This document shows, piece by piece, positions 32,547-44,430 of a DNA stretch of 64,000 nucleotides. Position 1 is the stretch's first letter. Each line of letters opens with the position of its first letter. The notes under the pieces are model-generated. The model had not been told where the DNA came from, ran no database searches, and saw nothing but the letters and a program-made list of their open reading frames with translations. The stretch comes from Muricea muricata (Eukaryota; Cnidaria; Anthozoa; Malacalcyonacea; Plexauridae), in the NCBI GenBank assembly GCA_963855995.1, contig OY979718.1, forward strand, positions 1,077,501-1,141,500, in the 5' to 3' direction. The position numbers and the translations under genes were made by a program.

Positions 32547-32709
32547 CGCAAAAGTCACCCACTTTCAAACGCTGTTTCAACCCTAGAACATCACCCAGTT
32601 CTAACTAACCCTGTTTAAGTCAAATATCTTGTAGACTTAAAACGGGGTTGAAAGGGTGCTAATTCTGGGGTTGAAACATGCAGCGTTTGAAAATGGGTGA
32701 CTTTTGTGG
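32547..32709. mobile_element. MITE with ~38 bp terminal inverted repeats
   Basis: The left end, GCAAAAGTCACCCACTTTCA, and the right end, TGAAAATGGGTGACTTTTGT, are inverted copies. The AAACGCTG/CAGCGTTT and TTTCAACCC/GGGTTGAAA blocks lie inside. The total is about 160 bp. No coding potential. Confidence 0.7.
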
Positions 32710-33220
32710 CTTCCGGTAATCAATGGGGGCCGCCTTCAATTTGGCTTCAAAGATGGAGGCCAAGCTATCGTTGCAGGTATGACACATGGATCACAAATCT
32801 CTAAATAAACAAAATTCACTTCGTGTATAATTTATGGTAATTCCCGCATGTATTTTTTGAAATCTTAATTCCGGTTGGTCAGTTTCAGTTGAACAATTTG
32901 AATAAGAAGCGAGTACACGCAAAGATGAGTAAACTTTAAGATTCGCGATCCATAAATTACTATGACCTCACAAGTATTAATGTTTATGAAAGTGAGGGTA
33001 GCGCGCTCGTAGGAGGTGAAAAATAAACTATACATAATTTACCCCTCCCATGCAGAACTTTGCCCATCACTTTCTCGGACTTTAGAGAAAATTTCACGTG
33101 ATCAGTTTCCTAGCAGTTTTTTATAATCTTTAGTAATCTATGGTAGCTTTGGTTTCTGACGCTTTTAAATAAACAAACAGACATACAGAAACTTACTGGC
33201 AGTGTGTTAAACTTTGATCC

Positions 33221-33297
33221 AAGCTAGGTCTAACCTAGCCTGCGGTGGAGGGGCCGGAAATGCGCGCCTGCACCGCAGCCTAGGTCTAACCCAGCTT
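33221..33297. repeat. Short GC-rich hairpin
   Basis: AAGCTAGGTCTAACCTAGCC, then TGCGGTG, faces CACCGCAGCC, then TAGGTCTAACCCAGCTT. The loop is GC-rich (GGGGCCGG) and unlike the AT-rich surroundings. It could be a foldback element or an RNA hairpin. Nothing distinguishes these. Confidence 0.45.
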
Positions 33298-34886
33298 TGA
33301 ACAAATAGCCCCTGTACTACAGTATAGGTAATTTACCACTACAAATTAGCGTTCAAGATCAAATTTTGCGCCAGGCCCTCGCATTTCACAAGGATAAAAT
33401 ACACAATAATATGACAATTTTTATTTTCAATGAAATAATAATTACTATAATGAAAACATATTCCTAATAAAAACATTTTCATTATGATACGTAAGCATTT
33501 GTCCCCAAAGATAACTTAATACAAGCCAGGTGCAGTGTAAAATTCATATTGATTGGCTGACAAACTAGTGAAAACCTCGGGTAGGCCTGGGGCCAGTCGC
33601 TAAAAAAAGGTTTAGCTGCTACTGTACATGAATTGGAACGTAAACTTCAAACAAAATATCTCAGCAATTTGCTTATGATCTTGGACATATTGCTTTAGAA
33701 ATCGTGTGTGGATCTCTTGTAGTAAATGGTCTTAGTTGTGATAGTTTAAGGAAACGCAAGTGTAGAAACACAGGAACTAAAAGATTGGGTTAAACTTCAA
33801 CCCAGAGTTAGCACTTACCAGTTTTGAACTACCCCCCCCCCCCATTACATTTTAGTGTTTCTTTCACACACCAGGCTGGATTTTTTAGTGCATTGTTAAA
33901 CTTGTCTCTTAAAATAAATTATCGAGTTAATAAGCACTGAACATAATCCAGATCTACCTAACAGGCCGCTGATATGAGCTGAGCTAGTCGATCTGATTTG
34001 TGTCAGGGAAATTTTTTTTTGCAAGAGAAAATCTTCAAGAGAAGTCTTTACACTGCTGTGCTAAAATTTTGTTAACAGACTACAGTAACTGCAGGAAAAT
34101 CAGCTCGCATCATGCAGTCTGTGAGAATTTAAAACAGCAATATAAAAATATAATATGCAATATAATGCAATATAAAAAAATAGCCCTAACAACTCGTGTT
34201 TTGGAGATTGAAAGCTATCTATTGCAGCAGAGCTATTGCAGTATACACTAACCTTCTTAACATCATATACTTTAGTTACATGAAAACTACGATACCAGAA
34301 TATAAACGATCAACCTAACTTTTCCACAAATATACTGCACGCAGTTTGAAAATAACAAAATATACAACTAACGAAGGCCTTAATTTTGTCCTCACCAACC
34401 AACACGAGTTAAACATTACAGCTAACACTCTATACAACAAGAGCTCATTAAGATGTCTGTTGTGATGGATTATGATTTTTGAACGACTTTCTAGTCGGTT
34501 CTGTATATTATTTTGAATCGAATGGCAAAAGACATGTGCAGCTTCGTTTTACAGAGGGTCTGAACAGGGTCAACTCACTATTAACAAACACAATTTAAGA
34601 GTTAAAACTCAACTGTTAAAAAGCTGTTGTAAAAAAAGATGTTGCAGATACACTAAAATAAGCCACAATTAACCGGCGATATCCGAGAAATACGAAAATA
34701 CCAAAAATTCAGGAAATGACTCTCCATTCAGACCCTCTGAACGTTGCATCAAATGTGGGAGTCCAGAACTGTGTAAAAACTAGTGATTATTATACAACTT
34801 GTTCATGCACCTTCGTTAACCATCATGCAATGCATATCATTACAGTTGATATATACAAAAATAATGTGAGTTGAATGTTATGATGG

Positions 34887-37800
34887 CTAAACAGTGGTCA
34901 GCGAGACCGCGACATGAGGTTCATGCGGTTTACAGTAGATCTTATTCTGCGACATAATAAAGTTTCCAACTGACAGAAGACGTTTACAAACTGAACATTT
35001 GATGCAACTTCTATGAACGATATTATCTTTCACTTTAAATTTCTCCATTTGGTAAACTTTCGACCCACACACAGCACAATTTTCTGCTTTCAGTTGGATA
35101 AATGCCGAGTGTTTTTCTTTTGTTTTTTCGTCTGGCGATGATGTCGAGTTAGTTTTCTGATCCGGAGAAAAGATGTTTCTTCTTGCCCAGAACGACGGCA
35201 AGTCTGGTTGTGCATCTTTAGATCCATCACTTGCTGAATGCACTTTGCTTTCGGTCAAGCCTTTTCCCGACATTTTCACATTGCCATTCGTCACTGGTGC
35301 TGTCGTGTTCGGAGTTTTCTAAAAATGAAGACAGTATATAATTCTCGGGCAGGGTTAGTGTAGAATGAATTTTATCCAACAATTAAACGTGAGCTCACCA
35401 AGACATTTTGTGGTAAGGGGAGGGTGCTTTTGTATACAACTTCAAAAACTAAATTGCAATGGTAAAGGTCAATTCGTTTTAGCTTTTATTATTCTACTTT
35501 TTTTAGCAATACGTCTAAAAAAACGTAGCAAAGCTTCAGCTTGTTCAAAAATCGTTTGTAGAATCCTTTTACATCACCTAAGCCGCTTATGGGTTGGTAT
35601 AAAAGACACAATGGTTTTGTCATAAATGCCTAAAAATAGCAAGGCTCCTTAATCACTTAATAAAAAGTATCTTTGTTACTAAAAAAGTATCAGCTAAAGA
35701 ACAAAAGAAGTAGAAATAACACAAATCTAGAAAGGCTAAAAGCAAAAGCCGAGTCGTAATAAATTCTTTGAAGCATGCCTGTATATTTGGATTTTTTGCA
35801 AGTAGCCGGAAAAAATTGCAGTTAGCCCTGTGTGGTTGAAACTTGCCCACTTTGCTTGAACTAGTCAAACCACACAACACTTGTTGGCTGAAACCAAGGA
35901 TCTCAGTTTCAGGCACTTGCAGGTAGTGCCGCTACCTAGGATCCCTACATTAGAAGTATAACGAATGAGCACGTATTCTACACATACCTTCAAATTTTCT
36001 TTGCCTTCATCGGCCATTTTAGTGGTCGTATTCGCGATGGTTGGTTTTGGTGGTTTTGGCAAGGGTTTTGGTTTTGTTACAGGCGCTTTCTTAGTTGGGC
36101 TTGAAACACTTTCCTTCTTTTTAACCGTTTTCTCTGGCGCCTCATCGAGTAGAACAACAACATCACTTGGTTTCTTCTGAACAGCGGTTTCTGTTTCACC
36201 AGGTTTACTTGACAATACTGGAAAACGATAGTTTCTCTCGAGTGTTTGGGATTTACCTGGTTTTGATGCGGGTTTGGGTTTAGGTAGGATGTCTGGTTTC
36301 TTTCTCCTATCAATATGAGAAATAGTTTGAGACCTGGAAGAACGTTCAAACGCTTGGGTCAACCTGGCAACTCCAAGGTTCGAGTCATCCTGTGTCTGTT
36401 TTTCCATCTCCTCGTCTGGTCTTATTCGACTGTGCATACTTTGCGGACGCTGACGTTGTTGCCCTCTAGCTCCGCCCGATTCCTCCTTAGCTCCTTCAGC
36501 TCGTACTTCTGGCATAATTAGCTTCTGGTAAACTTTTTCAGGTGTTTCAATAACCAGTTTTTTGCTTCGCACGGGAGAACTTTGAGTGGCTGATGAAACA
36601 GGACTTAATGGTGGACTAAATGGAGGACTTCTTTCGTCCTCAACAGGTACAGCCACTTCTTTTTCATTTATTGTTACATATTTGCCTTCCATACTTCCCG
36701 AAAGAACGCCTTTTTCAGAAGTCGGCATTGGTTGACTCTTCTCCGGTGGCTCCACAACAATTGCTTCGGTTATCCCTCGAATTTCCTGGTTTGTTGAGAC
36801 AGTTACATTGTTATCTGGTGGTAATGAAGAAACCACAGTATCACTAGCAGATTCTTCCTCATCAGTAGCGCTTTTTACTTCAATGTTCTGTGCAGCAGGA
36901 GTTTCTTCTTCCTGGGCAGATTCACTTTGTTGTTTTTGAATATCAATATTTTGATACAGAGCAACGCCTTTGGTTTCAGTCGAATCTTCACTCGTGGCTT
37001 TTGATGTATGTTCCTGAATCTCTATATTTTGATATAAAGTAACATCACGAGAATTGAGAGCTTCACCGACGTCTTTCGATGTTTCGGCATTATCGTCTGA
37101 TGCCGTTTCTTTCATTTCAACGTCAACAATGTGAGCAGCATTAATTTCTTTAGTGTCACCAGAAGATCGTAAACTTTCCGCCAAGTCACTGAAGTCTATT
37201 GTTTGTTGCACGTTGTATTGACTTGATTTATTTTCTTGCTTTTGTTCTTCTTTCATTTTTTCGTCCTCCCGTTTTTCCTGTTCTCGTTTTAGTTCTTCAA
37301 GTTTTTCCTGTTCTCGCTCCACTTGTTTAAGTTTTTCCCGCTGAAGTTTTTCCAGTTTTTCTTGTTCAGCTCTGAGATTTTCTGCTTGTTCTCGCTCTTT
37401 TATTACTCTTTCTTGTTTTGCCTTTTCAAGTCTTTCCTTCTCCTGTTTCTCCTTTTCCAGCTCTTCTTGTTCCAGCCTTTCCTGCTCCAGTCTTTCCTGT
37501 TCCAGTTTTTCTTGTTCCAGTCTTTCCTGTTCCAGTTTTTCTTGTTCCAGTCTTTCCTGTTCCAGTTTTTCTTGTTCCAGTCTTTCCTGTTCCAGTCTTT
37601 CTTGTTCCAGTCTTTCCAGTTCCAGCTTTTCCTGTTCCAGTCTTTCCTGTTCCAGACTTTCCAGTTCCAGCTTTTCCTGTTCCAGTCTTTGCTGTTCTAT
37701 TTCTTCCTGTTCCATTCTTTCCCTTTGTAGTTTTTCCTCTTCTATCTTTTGTTTTTCAAGCCTTTCTTGCTCTAACTTCTCTTGTTCGCGTTTTTGCTCT

Positions 37801-39758
37801 TCAAGTTTTTCTTGCTCAAGGTTGCGTTCCAATCGTTTCTGTTTTGCTTCTTCTTCTTCCTTTTCTTGTTTCTGTTCTGTTTGTTCTTCTTTCATCTTCT
37901 CTCTCAGCTTCTTTCTTTCTTCATTCAGCACCTTTTGCTCCTGTTCGTTAGTCGTGCTGTCAGGTTGTTCTACAATAACACTACCAGGAACACGCGAGCC
38001 AACAGACCTGCTTCGTGGTATGACGTTACCATCAGTGACGTCAGAAGCACCATGACGTACTGAGGACACACCTTTGCGGGTTGGAGCTCTCCTGTGTCGT
38101 GGCGCTACGCGTATTTTGTCATGTGATACATTAAGCCCCGGAAGCAATTTCTCGGGTGTAGAACTTGCAGATGTTTGCCAGTCAATATCTACAATCAAAA
38201 TACTTTGCAATTAAAAAATACACGATACAGTTTTTAAAAAATGTTTAATGCTAAATCTTCAAATCATCATGTCTGCGCCAAAACTAACCATTTTCTTTAT
38301 GCACATATGCAGACATGCACTACCTTTGGGGCCAAAAGACGGGGGAAAATTATAAACAGTTTAAAGTAAGTTGACAGTTTTATGTTTGCGGGTGAAACAT
38401 TTACCTTCTGCACGTAAACGTGACAAGGTTGTATCGAATTAGAACATGTTTAAAATAAGTCGTACAAGCTTATACGTGTCAACGACTATACACAATAGCA
38501 ATTTGATGTCTTAAAATGATAGATAGAAAGCCTTATCGCATGTACTCATTGAAATTTATTGAACATTGTATTTATTGAGCCTTGAGATTTACAACCTCGT
38601 TCCCAAGCTGGAGAATGTAATAAACAGTACCATCTTGACAAATGTTATAAACTTTTGTGCCCATAGTTTAAGAATGATAAAACATCAAGCATGTGCGTCC
38701 TGTGGTACTTAGTGAAACTCAGACAATACCAGAGCTTTTTTACACACACTCAACTTCACTCTCACCTGGTACTGGAGACTCTATTACGACAGGAAATTGT
38801 TGTCTTGTTGGAGATGTTTCTTCTTCATCATTGTTTCCGTGTTTCGAACGAAGTTCTGATAGCAAACTGTCATGCTGTATAAAATATTTGCGTCATTAGA
38901 AGGATGATGGTGCTAGGCCCCATATTTCATTAATCTCTACACTGGCTCATTTTCTACTCATATTTTTAAATCATGTTGTAGACGATGTATTGTCGATACA
39001 ATTATCATTCTTGTGAATACCACCTAACAGAAATGCACAATTATACTATCGAATATTGTTTTCCGTTTCAACTGGGTTAACTTCCAGTGTAGTAGTGCCT
39101 AGTGCTGTTAAAAGCACACTAATCATAGCATATTTCACCACCCAAATGATAAGTTACACCTAATTTTACATTTATATTATCATCCAACAAGCAGGTTAAG
39201 TGTACGTTTATGAATACTGTATTTTATTTGAAATACGATTCGCTCGTTTCAAGTAAATTAATGTTAATTACAATCACACACTACGTACCCAATGTAATAT
39301 ACACATGAAAACAAGACTTACACTCATTGCTTTCTTGGGATGAGCATCAACTTCCACCATTTGTACTTCACCAATTTGTTCTAAAGGTGCGACATCTGGT
39401 CTCTCACCAGACGGACGTACTAGGTTAGGATCTGAGACGCTTCTCTGCGTTTTATATCCTTTGCTACTTTTCCGGCTGAAAAATCTTTTCATAGTTTTCC
39501 AAACGCCAACCTTTTTACGTTTCTTAGAACTAGAAGCTGTACTACTATCAAATACTGTATCATCTGCATCCTCGTCTGACATTCCGTGTGAAGAAGCAAC
39601 AGTTGTATTAAAACTTCGTTCACCTGCACCACCTTCGTGACTATCACGAGTGGTGTCAATACTCACATCAACACCAGCTTCTTCCTCCATCTTAGTTCTC
39701 TTACTTGGACGTTTCCAACTCAAACTGCGGATCACAGACCGACGTGGTTTCCTTGATG
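34887..39758 (-). CDS. CRACD/DUF4592-like actin-regulator with charged helix and C-terminal LIM domain; 5' exon(s) not found
   Basis: Predicted exons (-) are 39758-39322, 38874-38766, 38188-35988 and 35318-34887, with phases consistent throughout, giving about 1059 residues. At least one earlier exon is missing, since the first begins mid-codon after an acceptor. The N-terminal part has basic KRKKVGVWKTMKRFFSRK, RSVSDPNLV and KKAMSHDSLLSE, followed by RHRRAPTRKG. These recall the DUF4592 region of CRACD (KIAA1211), an inhibitor of actin capping protein. Roughly residues 290-520 are E/K/Q/R-rich, with 5-residue LEQER/LEQEK repeats. Proline/serine text follows (ERSPPFSPPLSPVS). The last exon encodes a canonical LIM zinc domain, C-x2-C-x17-H-x2-C-x2-C-x2-C-x17-C-x2-H, close to the stop. 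An actin-associated role is inferred. Other LIM/coiled-coil proteins remain possible. Confidence 0.78.
37430..37760 (-). repeat. Coding 15/30-bp tandem repeats (five-residue LEQER/LEQEK units)
   Basis: On + the text alternates TCTTTCCTGTTCCAG and TTTTTCTTGTTCCAG units. On the coding strand this gives LEQER and LEQEK. Near-identical DNA units next to diverged ones suggest slippage-driven expansion. A five-residue period does not fit a heptad coiled coil and is closer to a single charged alpha-helix. The phenylalanine- and proline-rich frames on + are shadows of this repeat. Confidence 0.85.
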
Positions 39759-40024
39759 CTAATAAAAATATAATAAATTTATAAAACCGAAACATACAAA
39801 TTCACGTTTCTTTATAAAGTTATGCCCTGGGTTTTATTACAAATCTGGTGGACTAGCATCATGACTGGGTTCAAGCTTAGGGGAGCTGACTTACATCTGT
39901 TTTTGAACAGTTCTTTTCAAAAATTTATTCCAAAAAGTGTGTAGGGAGGATTGATCAGACTTGAGATAATATTATGTCAAATAATCCAGTTTTTCCTTAA
40001 TCAGATTTTGCTCATAATTACTTT

Positions 40025-40187
40025 AAGGCCCTGTCACACGGTGCAATTTCTCTTGCAAATTGGCAAATACAAGTTTTCATCACAGTTTGCTTATATATTT
40101 TTAACATACCAAACATTTATCACAAATTTACATCTCTTAAGAGTAGAATTGCGTTGCAAGAAAAATTGCACCGTGTGACAGGGCCTT
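40025..40187. mobile_element. MITE with AAGGCCCTGTCACACGG ends
   Basis: AAGGCCCTGTCACACGGTGC at the left is mirrored by GCACCGTGTGACAGGGCCTT at the right. The arms run on through AATTT and TTGCAA. The total is about 163 bp. TA on both outer edges suits a Tc1/mariner-type duplication. It lies upstream of the first found exon of the LIM-containing gene, perhaps within its first intron. Confidence 0.75.
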
Positions 40188-40813
40188 TAGTGAGACAATT
40201 TTTATTATTTGTGATTCAACTTTTCGTAGTTTTGCAACCATTAATTAGATTGATAGTAATATTCAGTTATCAACTAAGAACCCAGTCAATTGTGAGAAAG
40301 GGGAAAAAACAGGGTCCAGTGAAAGTGTGCGTTCTAAAACACCTAAATATCACAAAATGCAGGGCTCAAAATAGTGAGAAAAAAGACTGCCACACTAGTT
40401 GTTCTTGGAAGGTCAAAAAATGTTTAACTAGCCCTTTTTATTCTTTTAATGTCAAACCAATGGCATAGCAAACTGGATAATTGAGGGGGACGATATTCAT
40501 ATATTTGTGTCCACAGATAATGATCTATTTAAAAAAAAATCAATCACAGGCCATCATTAATCAACAACCTTTTTAAAAAAATTACATGTTATTTATCATA
40601 TTATGAAACACTAAATAGGTAATGGTTACCTGAAATAACCCTATAAGGTTAAAAATAGTAATTAACAGTATTAATGATATTGCCTGAGCACATTGAGACA
40701 AACAGAGCAAATGAATGACTATTTTTATATTAGTTTGCTATACAACAACAACATTTGCACCGACACGGCACTGTAGCTGCCACATTTGAATGCATCACAG
40801 AGATATGTATATA

Positions 40814-41960
40814 TTACATATACATAAGTAAAGAGGCATACTCCTCAACAATAGGGTATATCTTACGAACATTCCTTATAATAGTGTATATCTTACAAAC
40901 ATTCCTGCTACATATCTTGTTCTTTGTACTTACTACATCTGCTATAAAGACCATGTCATCATTTAAGATTGTTTGCAATGCTTTGTGTTGTATTTTAGTC
41001 ATTATTGATTCATCTTTCATCCCCATAATATAAATAAACAGGTCTTTCGAAGGAAGTTGTTTGAAATAACTATTCATTTTAAATAGATTTTTAATAAACT
41101 TTGTCCTAAGATTTATAAACTTTATGTTTGTGCAAGACTTTAAGAAATGATGTTCATCTCCTACCTCATTCACATCACAAAATCTACACATTCTGTATTA
41201 ATTAATGTACCTGCCAGTTTCAACAGTTACTTTATGAGCTGATATTGTTAGTTTTGTAACAGCTTGACTGTACCTAAAGTTGGTAATTTCAAATACGGTA
41301 AATACTTTTCACATTTCACAAAAAAGTTTATTTTTTAAAGATTCTTAACTTGCCACCGCATTCAGCAGGTTGAAGCTGCTCACCCCCAATACTTCATATA
41401 AACGTTTTGAAGGATTGAGTCTGCAAGTTGGATACTTCATTTTTTGAATTATAATCTTCATCCTCGCATAGTTGCAAAGTATATTTAAGAAACATTGCTG
41501 GTTTTAGGTTGAGCTCCAAACATGCTTTTGCTGCTTCACAATAAGCATGTTTGAGAACAATGAACTTTTCATTCAAACCAATACTTTACTACAAGTTTAG
41601 CTTTTTTAAATATCAAAGGTGTCCTTCCTAATTCGCCATAAACCACGATGTTTGTTGCTTTTGAAAGAACACCTAGAATTCGTTTACAGAATTTTAATTG
41701 AAGTTTTACAATTTCACTACTGATATATGTAGAATTTGACTTTTGAACATTTGAAAGGAATTTATTCCACCCAAGAGATATGTACCCACACCTCGAAACC
41801 ATAAAATAAGATTGGAGTAACAATCAAGAAAAACAATTTTAACATTAGTTTCATCGGAATGTTTTCAACATTTGAGAAACTTGTTATGCGCAGTGCTTTT
41901 CCATATATTATTTTTTGAGCTCTTTTGAAATTACTGGAAGAGTGGAGGGTGATTCCCAAT
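40814..41960 (-). pseudogene. Dead LINE: RT thumb and C-terminal zinc-finger part
   Basis: Reading down the minus strand, broken frames give FKRAQKIIYGKALRI, LFFLIVTPILFYGFEVW, LQLKFCKRILGVLSKATN, VVYGELGRTPL, and finally CRFCDVNEVGDEHHFLKSC. This order (connection domain, GxEVW, LKFCKxILGV, YGELGR, CxxC..H..C) is typical of the C-terminal third of many LINE polyproteins. At least three frame changes separate the pieces. The 5' half is absent. Confidence 0.75.
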
Positions 41961-42529
41961 AAATTAAATCAATTTAAATTCTATGTTTTAGTGTTACAGT
42001 CTAGTTTTGTTAGACAATTTTGTAAACCTATTTGGGATTCAAAAGGTAATAAAGCAAACAACTTATAGATTTGTTCATTTAGTACACAACCTGTCTGAGT
42101 ACACAGCCTGTCGAATATGTCAGGTAGATTGCTAATAAATAAATTAATCAAACAGGGTAGGGCTTAACAATCCGGCTTGACACCAATTTAAGATTTAAAG
42201 AAAGGAGTACTCCTTTCTCCAAGTTTTACCAACCAATTATAGGAGGAATACATATTTAATTAACATTAAACATATAATTTTCCTATATACATGTTTTTAT
42301 ATTAAATATAATTTGTATAATGTTTAATGTTGAACCAAATTTACATCTTGCAGTCAAAGAAACTGAATTACATGTAAATTGTACATGATAAAACTATGTA
42401 GGATTATTAACAATGTAAAAAAATATAACTATATCTAACAATTAATACTACTAATATCAACATATAACATACATTCAAATAGTAATGACTTACAATATAT
42501 ATAAAATTATTATCTTTAATTAAACTTCT

Positions 42530-42895
42530 ACAGCATAGTGATTTTTAAAAAACTTCTTACAATAGTTTGTCTTAAAAGTAGGTGGAATGTATTAAGACTT
42601 AGATCTAAGGTCAAATTCATTGTTATTCAGGGGTGGTAATAGTTTGAATAGTTTGTGATTGTTTTCACATATAGATTGGAATAATTCTTTACATAATGTC
42701 TCTCTTCTCTCATATAAAGTTTGTATTCCAGTCATTTCTAAGGCTTTCTTATAACTTGCTTCAGGGAATAAAATTCAGAAAGCTCATTTTTGCATTCTTT
42801 CAATCTGGTTTGATAAATAATCTGGTAAGCTACTATGGAATACTTGACATGTATATTCTAACACAGCTAGGTCTGACACAGGAACAATAAAATGT
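42530..42895 (-). pseudogene. Dead LINE C-terminus of a second family (CR1/L2-like)
   Basis: The minus strand reads AVLEYTCQVFHSSLPDYLS, IERMQK, ASYKKALEMTGIQTLYERR, LCKELFQSICENNHKL and LLPPLNNNEFDLRSKS. Stop codons occur after QK, AF and KS. The order matches the tail of CR1/L2-type reverse transcriptases. It differs from the fragment at 40814-41960, so two LINE families have left remains side by side. Confidence 0.75.
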
Positions 42896-42899
42896 TAAT

Positions 42900-44430
42900 A
42901 CAGAATCAGTGCCAACACCAGATTGCTTTAATACCTTAAGTTATATAAATGCCCAGAAGCTTTGCCAGTTATATTGCATACATGATCGTTCCATCGAAGA
43001 TATTCTGTTCTAGTCATGCCAAGAATTTCAGCAGAATTCAAAAGTTCAAACAGAGTTGCCTATTTACCACAATCTCATTCATATACTGGTATTATTATAT
43101 TATGATTATCATAATCATTATTATTATTATGCAGAGATTGGCGTCGGGGGCGGTCATGCTTTCGGCGCTCCTGCCATATTTTTAAAAGTTTTCAAGTTTC
43201 ACAGCACTTTCAATAGTTTTGAGCTACTGTAAATTTGCTATAAACATGAAAGGCTTCTACCTGATCAATATTGCACTACTCTGGTTGCTATTGGGGAAAT
43301 TTTGGCATGTTTGTCAAAGGATATTCATTTGATAGATTTCGCACACTATTATGAACATTTGATCTGAATGATGAACGTATTATTAGAAAGTGCATGGAGG
43401 TAGCTCTTAGAGCAACATTTTATATTTATTGTAGAAGGAATAAACCTTGGAATAATTCAGACTTGCTGAGTTTCTATTAGCTGCTATCGATATACGTGTG
43501 TAGAGAATGGACCTATCTGCTTAAAATAGTGAACTGTTTCTCTTATATTTAGATTAAATTGTAAATCTAATGATTTTGTAACTTCAATTTCATTAATAAA
43601 GATTTCTACTGTTTAAAAAAAATTACTTTAAGAATAGGATTTATAATAACCAAATTAAATAAAATGAAATAAAATTTATCTAAAGAGTTTTGCTAGCAAT
43701 TTTTAAAAATTTGGGAGCATTGGCTATTGGCACCTCATTACTTCGAGTCTATAGCTGTATAATGTACTTGAACTTAAGACATCAAAAAAATGATGATGCA
43801 CGTAAGATTATTACGATTATAGTTCAAATGAAAAATGTAAATTGATCAAAATATTACTGTTAAAGTGTTAAAAAGTACTGAAACTGCATGATATCCTAAA
43901 AACCGCCTACACATATATGTGATTAGCATTAATCACATACACTGTACAAACTGATCTGTTACTATGAACACTTTTTTAGTCACAGCAGGACAATATTTAA
44001 GGAGAACCACTAGCATGCATGAGCATGCAACATATGCACTACCAATATCACATCTAATATTCTAGAGAATTCTAACTTATAAAATTATATTCATTCATGC
44101 ATACAAATGATCCTTCAGCTCGTAAACAAACGCAGTGTGATCGACCTTTGCCAACATTAGATTATTTTTAATCACAAGACATTAGTTCTAATGCTTTGTA
44201 CATTGACTAGTCAATAAATTCATTTAATGATCTTAATTAAAGAGAAACAAATTTGTAATATTATGCAAAAATGTTAACATTAGAATCAAATTAATGTTGT
44301 TCGACTTTTGACCAAATTCTTCTTTATTACAGTGCATATATCAAGCCAAATATGTCCCAAACATTTATAGATGAACATACGCAGGAATACATGAAGACAT
44401 AGTGTATACTACAAGCAGTTATTTGTATTT
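42900..44430. other. Gene-free stretch
   Basis: Very AT-rich. It contains a short ATT tract (43086-43130) next to an abrupt GC-rich piece (GGCGTCGGGGGCGG near 43141), which looks like a transposon junction. No frame with coding character and no inverted-repeat element with clear ends was found. Confidence 0.4.

Larger units (their letters stand above)
31970..34880. other. Intergenic region between convergent genes
   Basis: The GRXCR1-like gene (+) and the LIM-containing gene (-) converge here. Apart from two inverted-repeat elements, described separately, I see no supported gene. The short frames at 32112 and 34000 have no splice signals or protein-like composition. A C-run lies at 33830-33842. 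Confidence 0.45.

Noticed and set aside
35653-35916. 87-residue minus-strand frame ending in a hydrophobic stretch
   Set aside because: It lies wholly in the intron between the last two exons of the LIM-containing gene.
37323-38063. Phenylalanine/leucine- and proline/valine-rich frames on the + strand
   Set aside because: They mirror the LEQER/LEQEK repeats of the coding minus strand.
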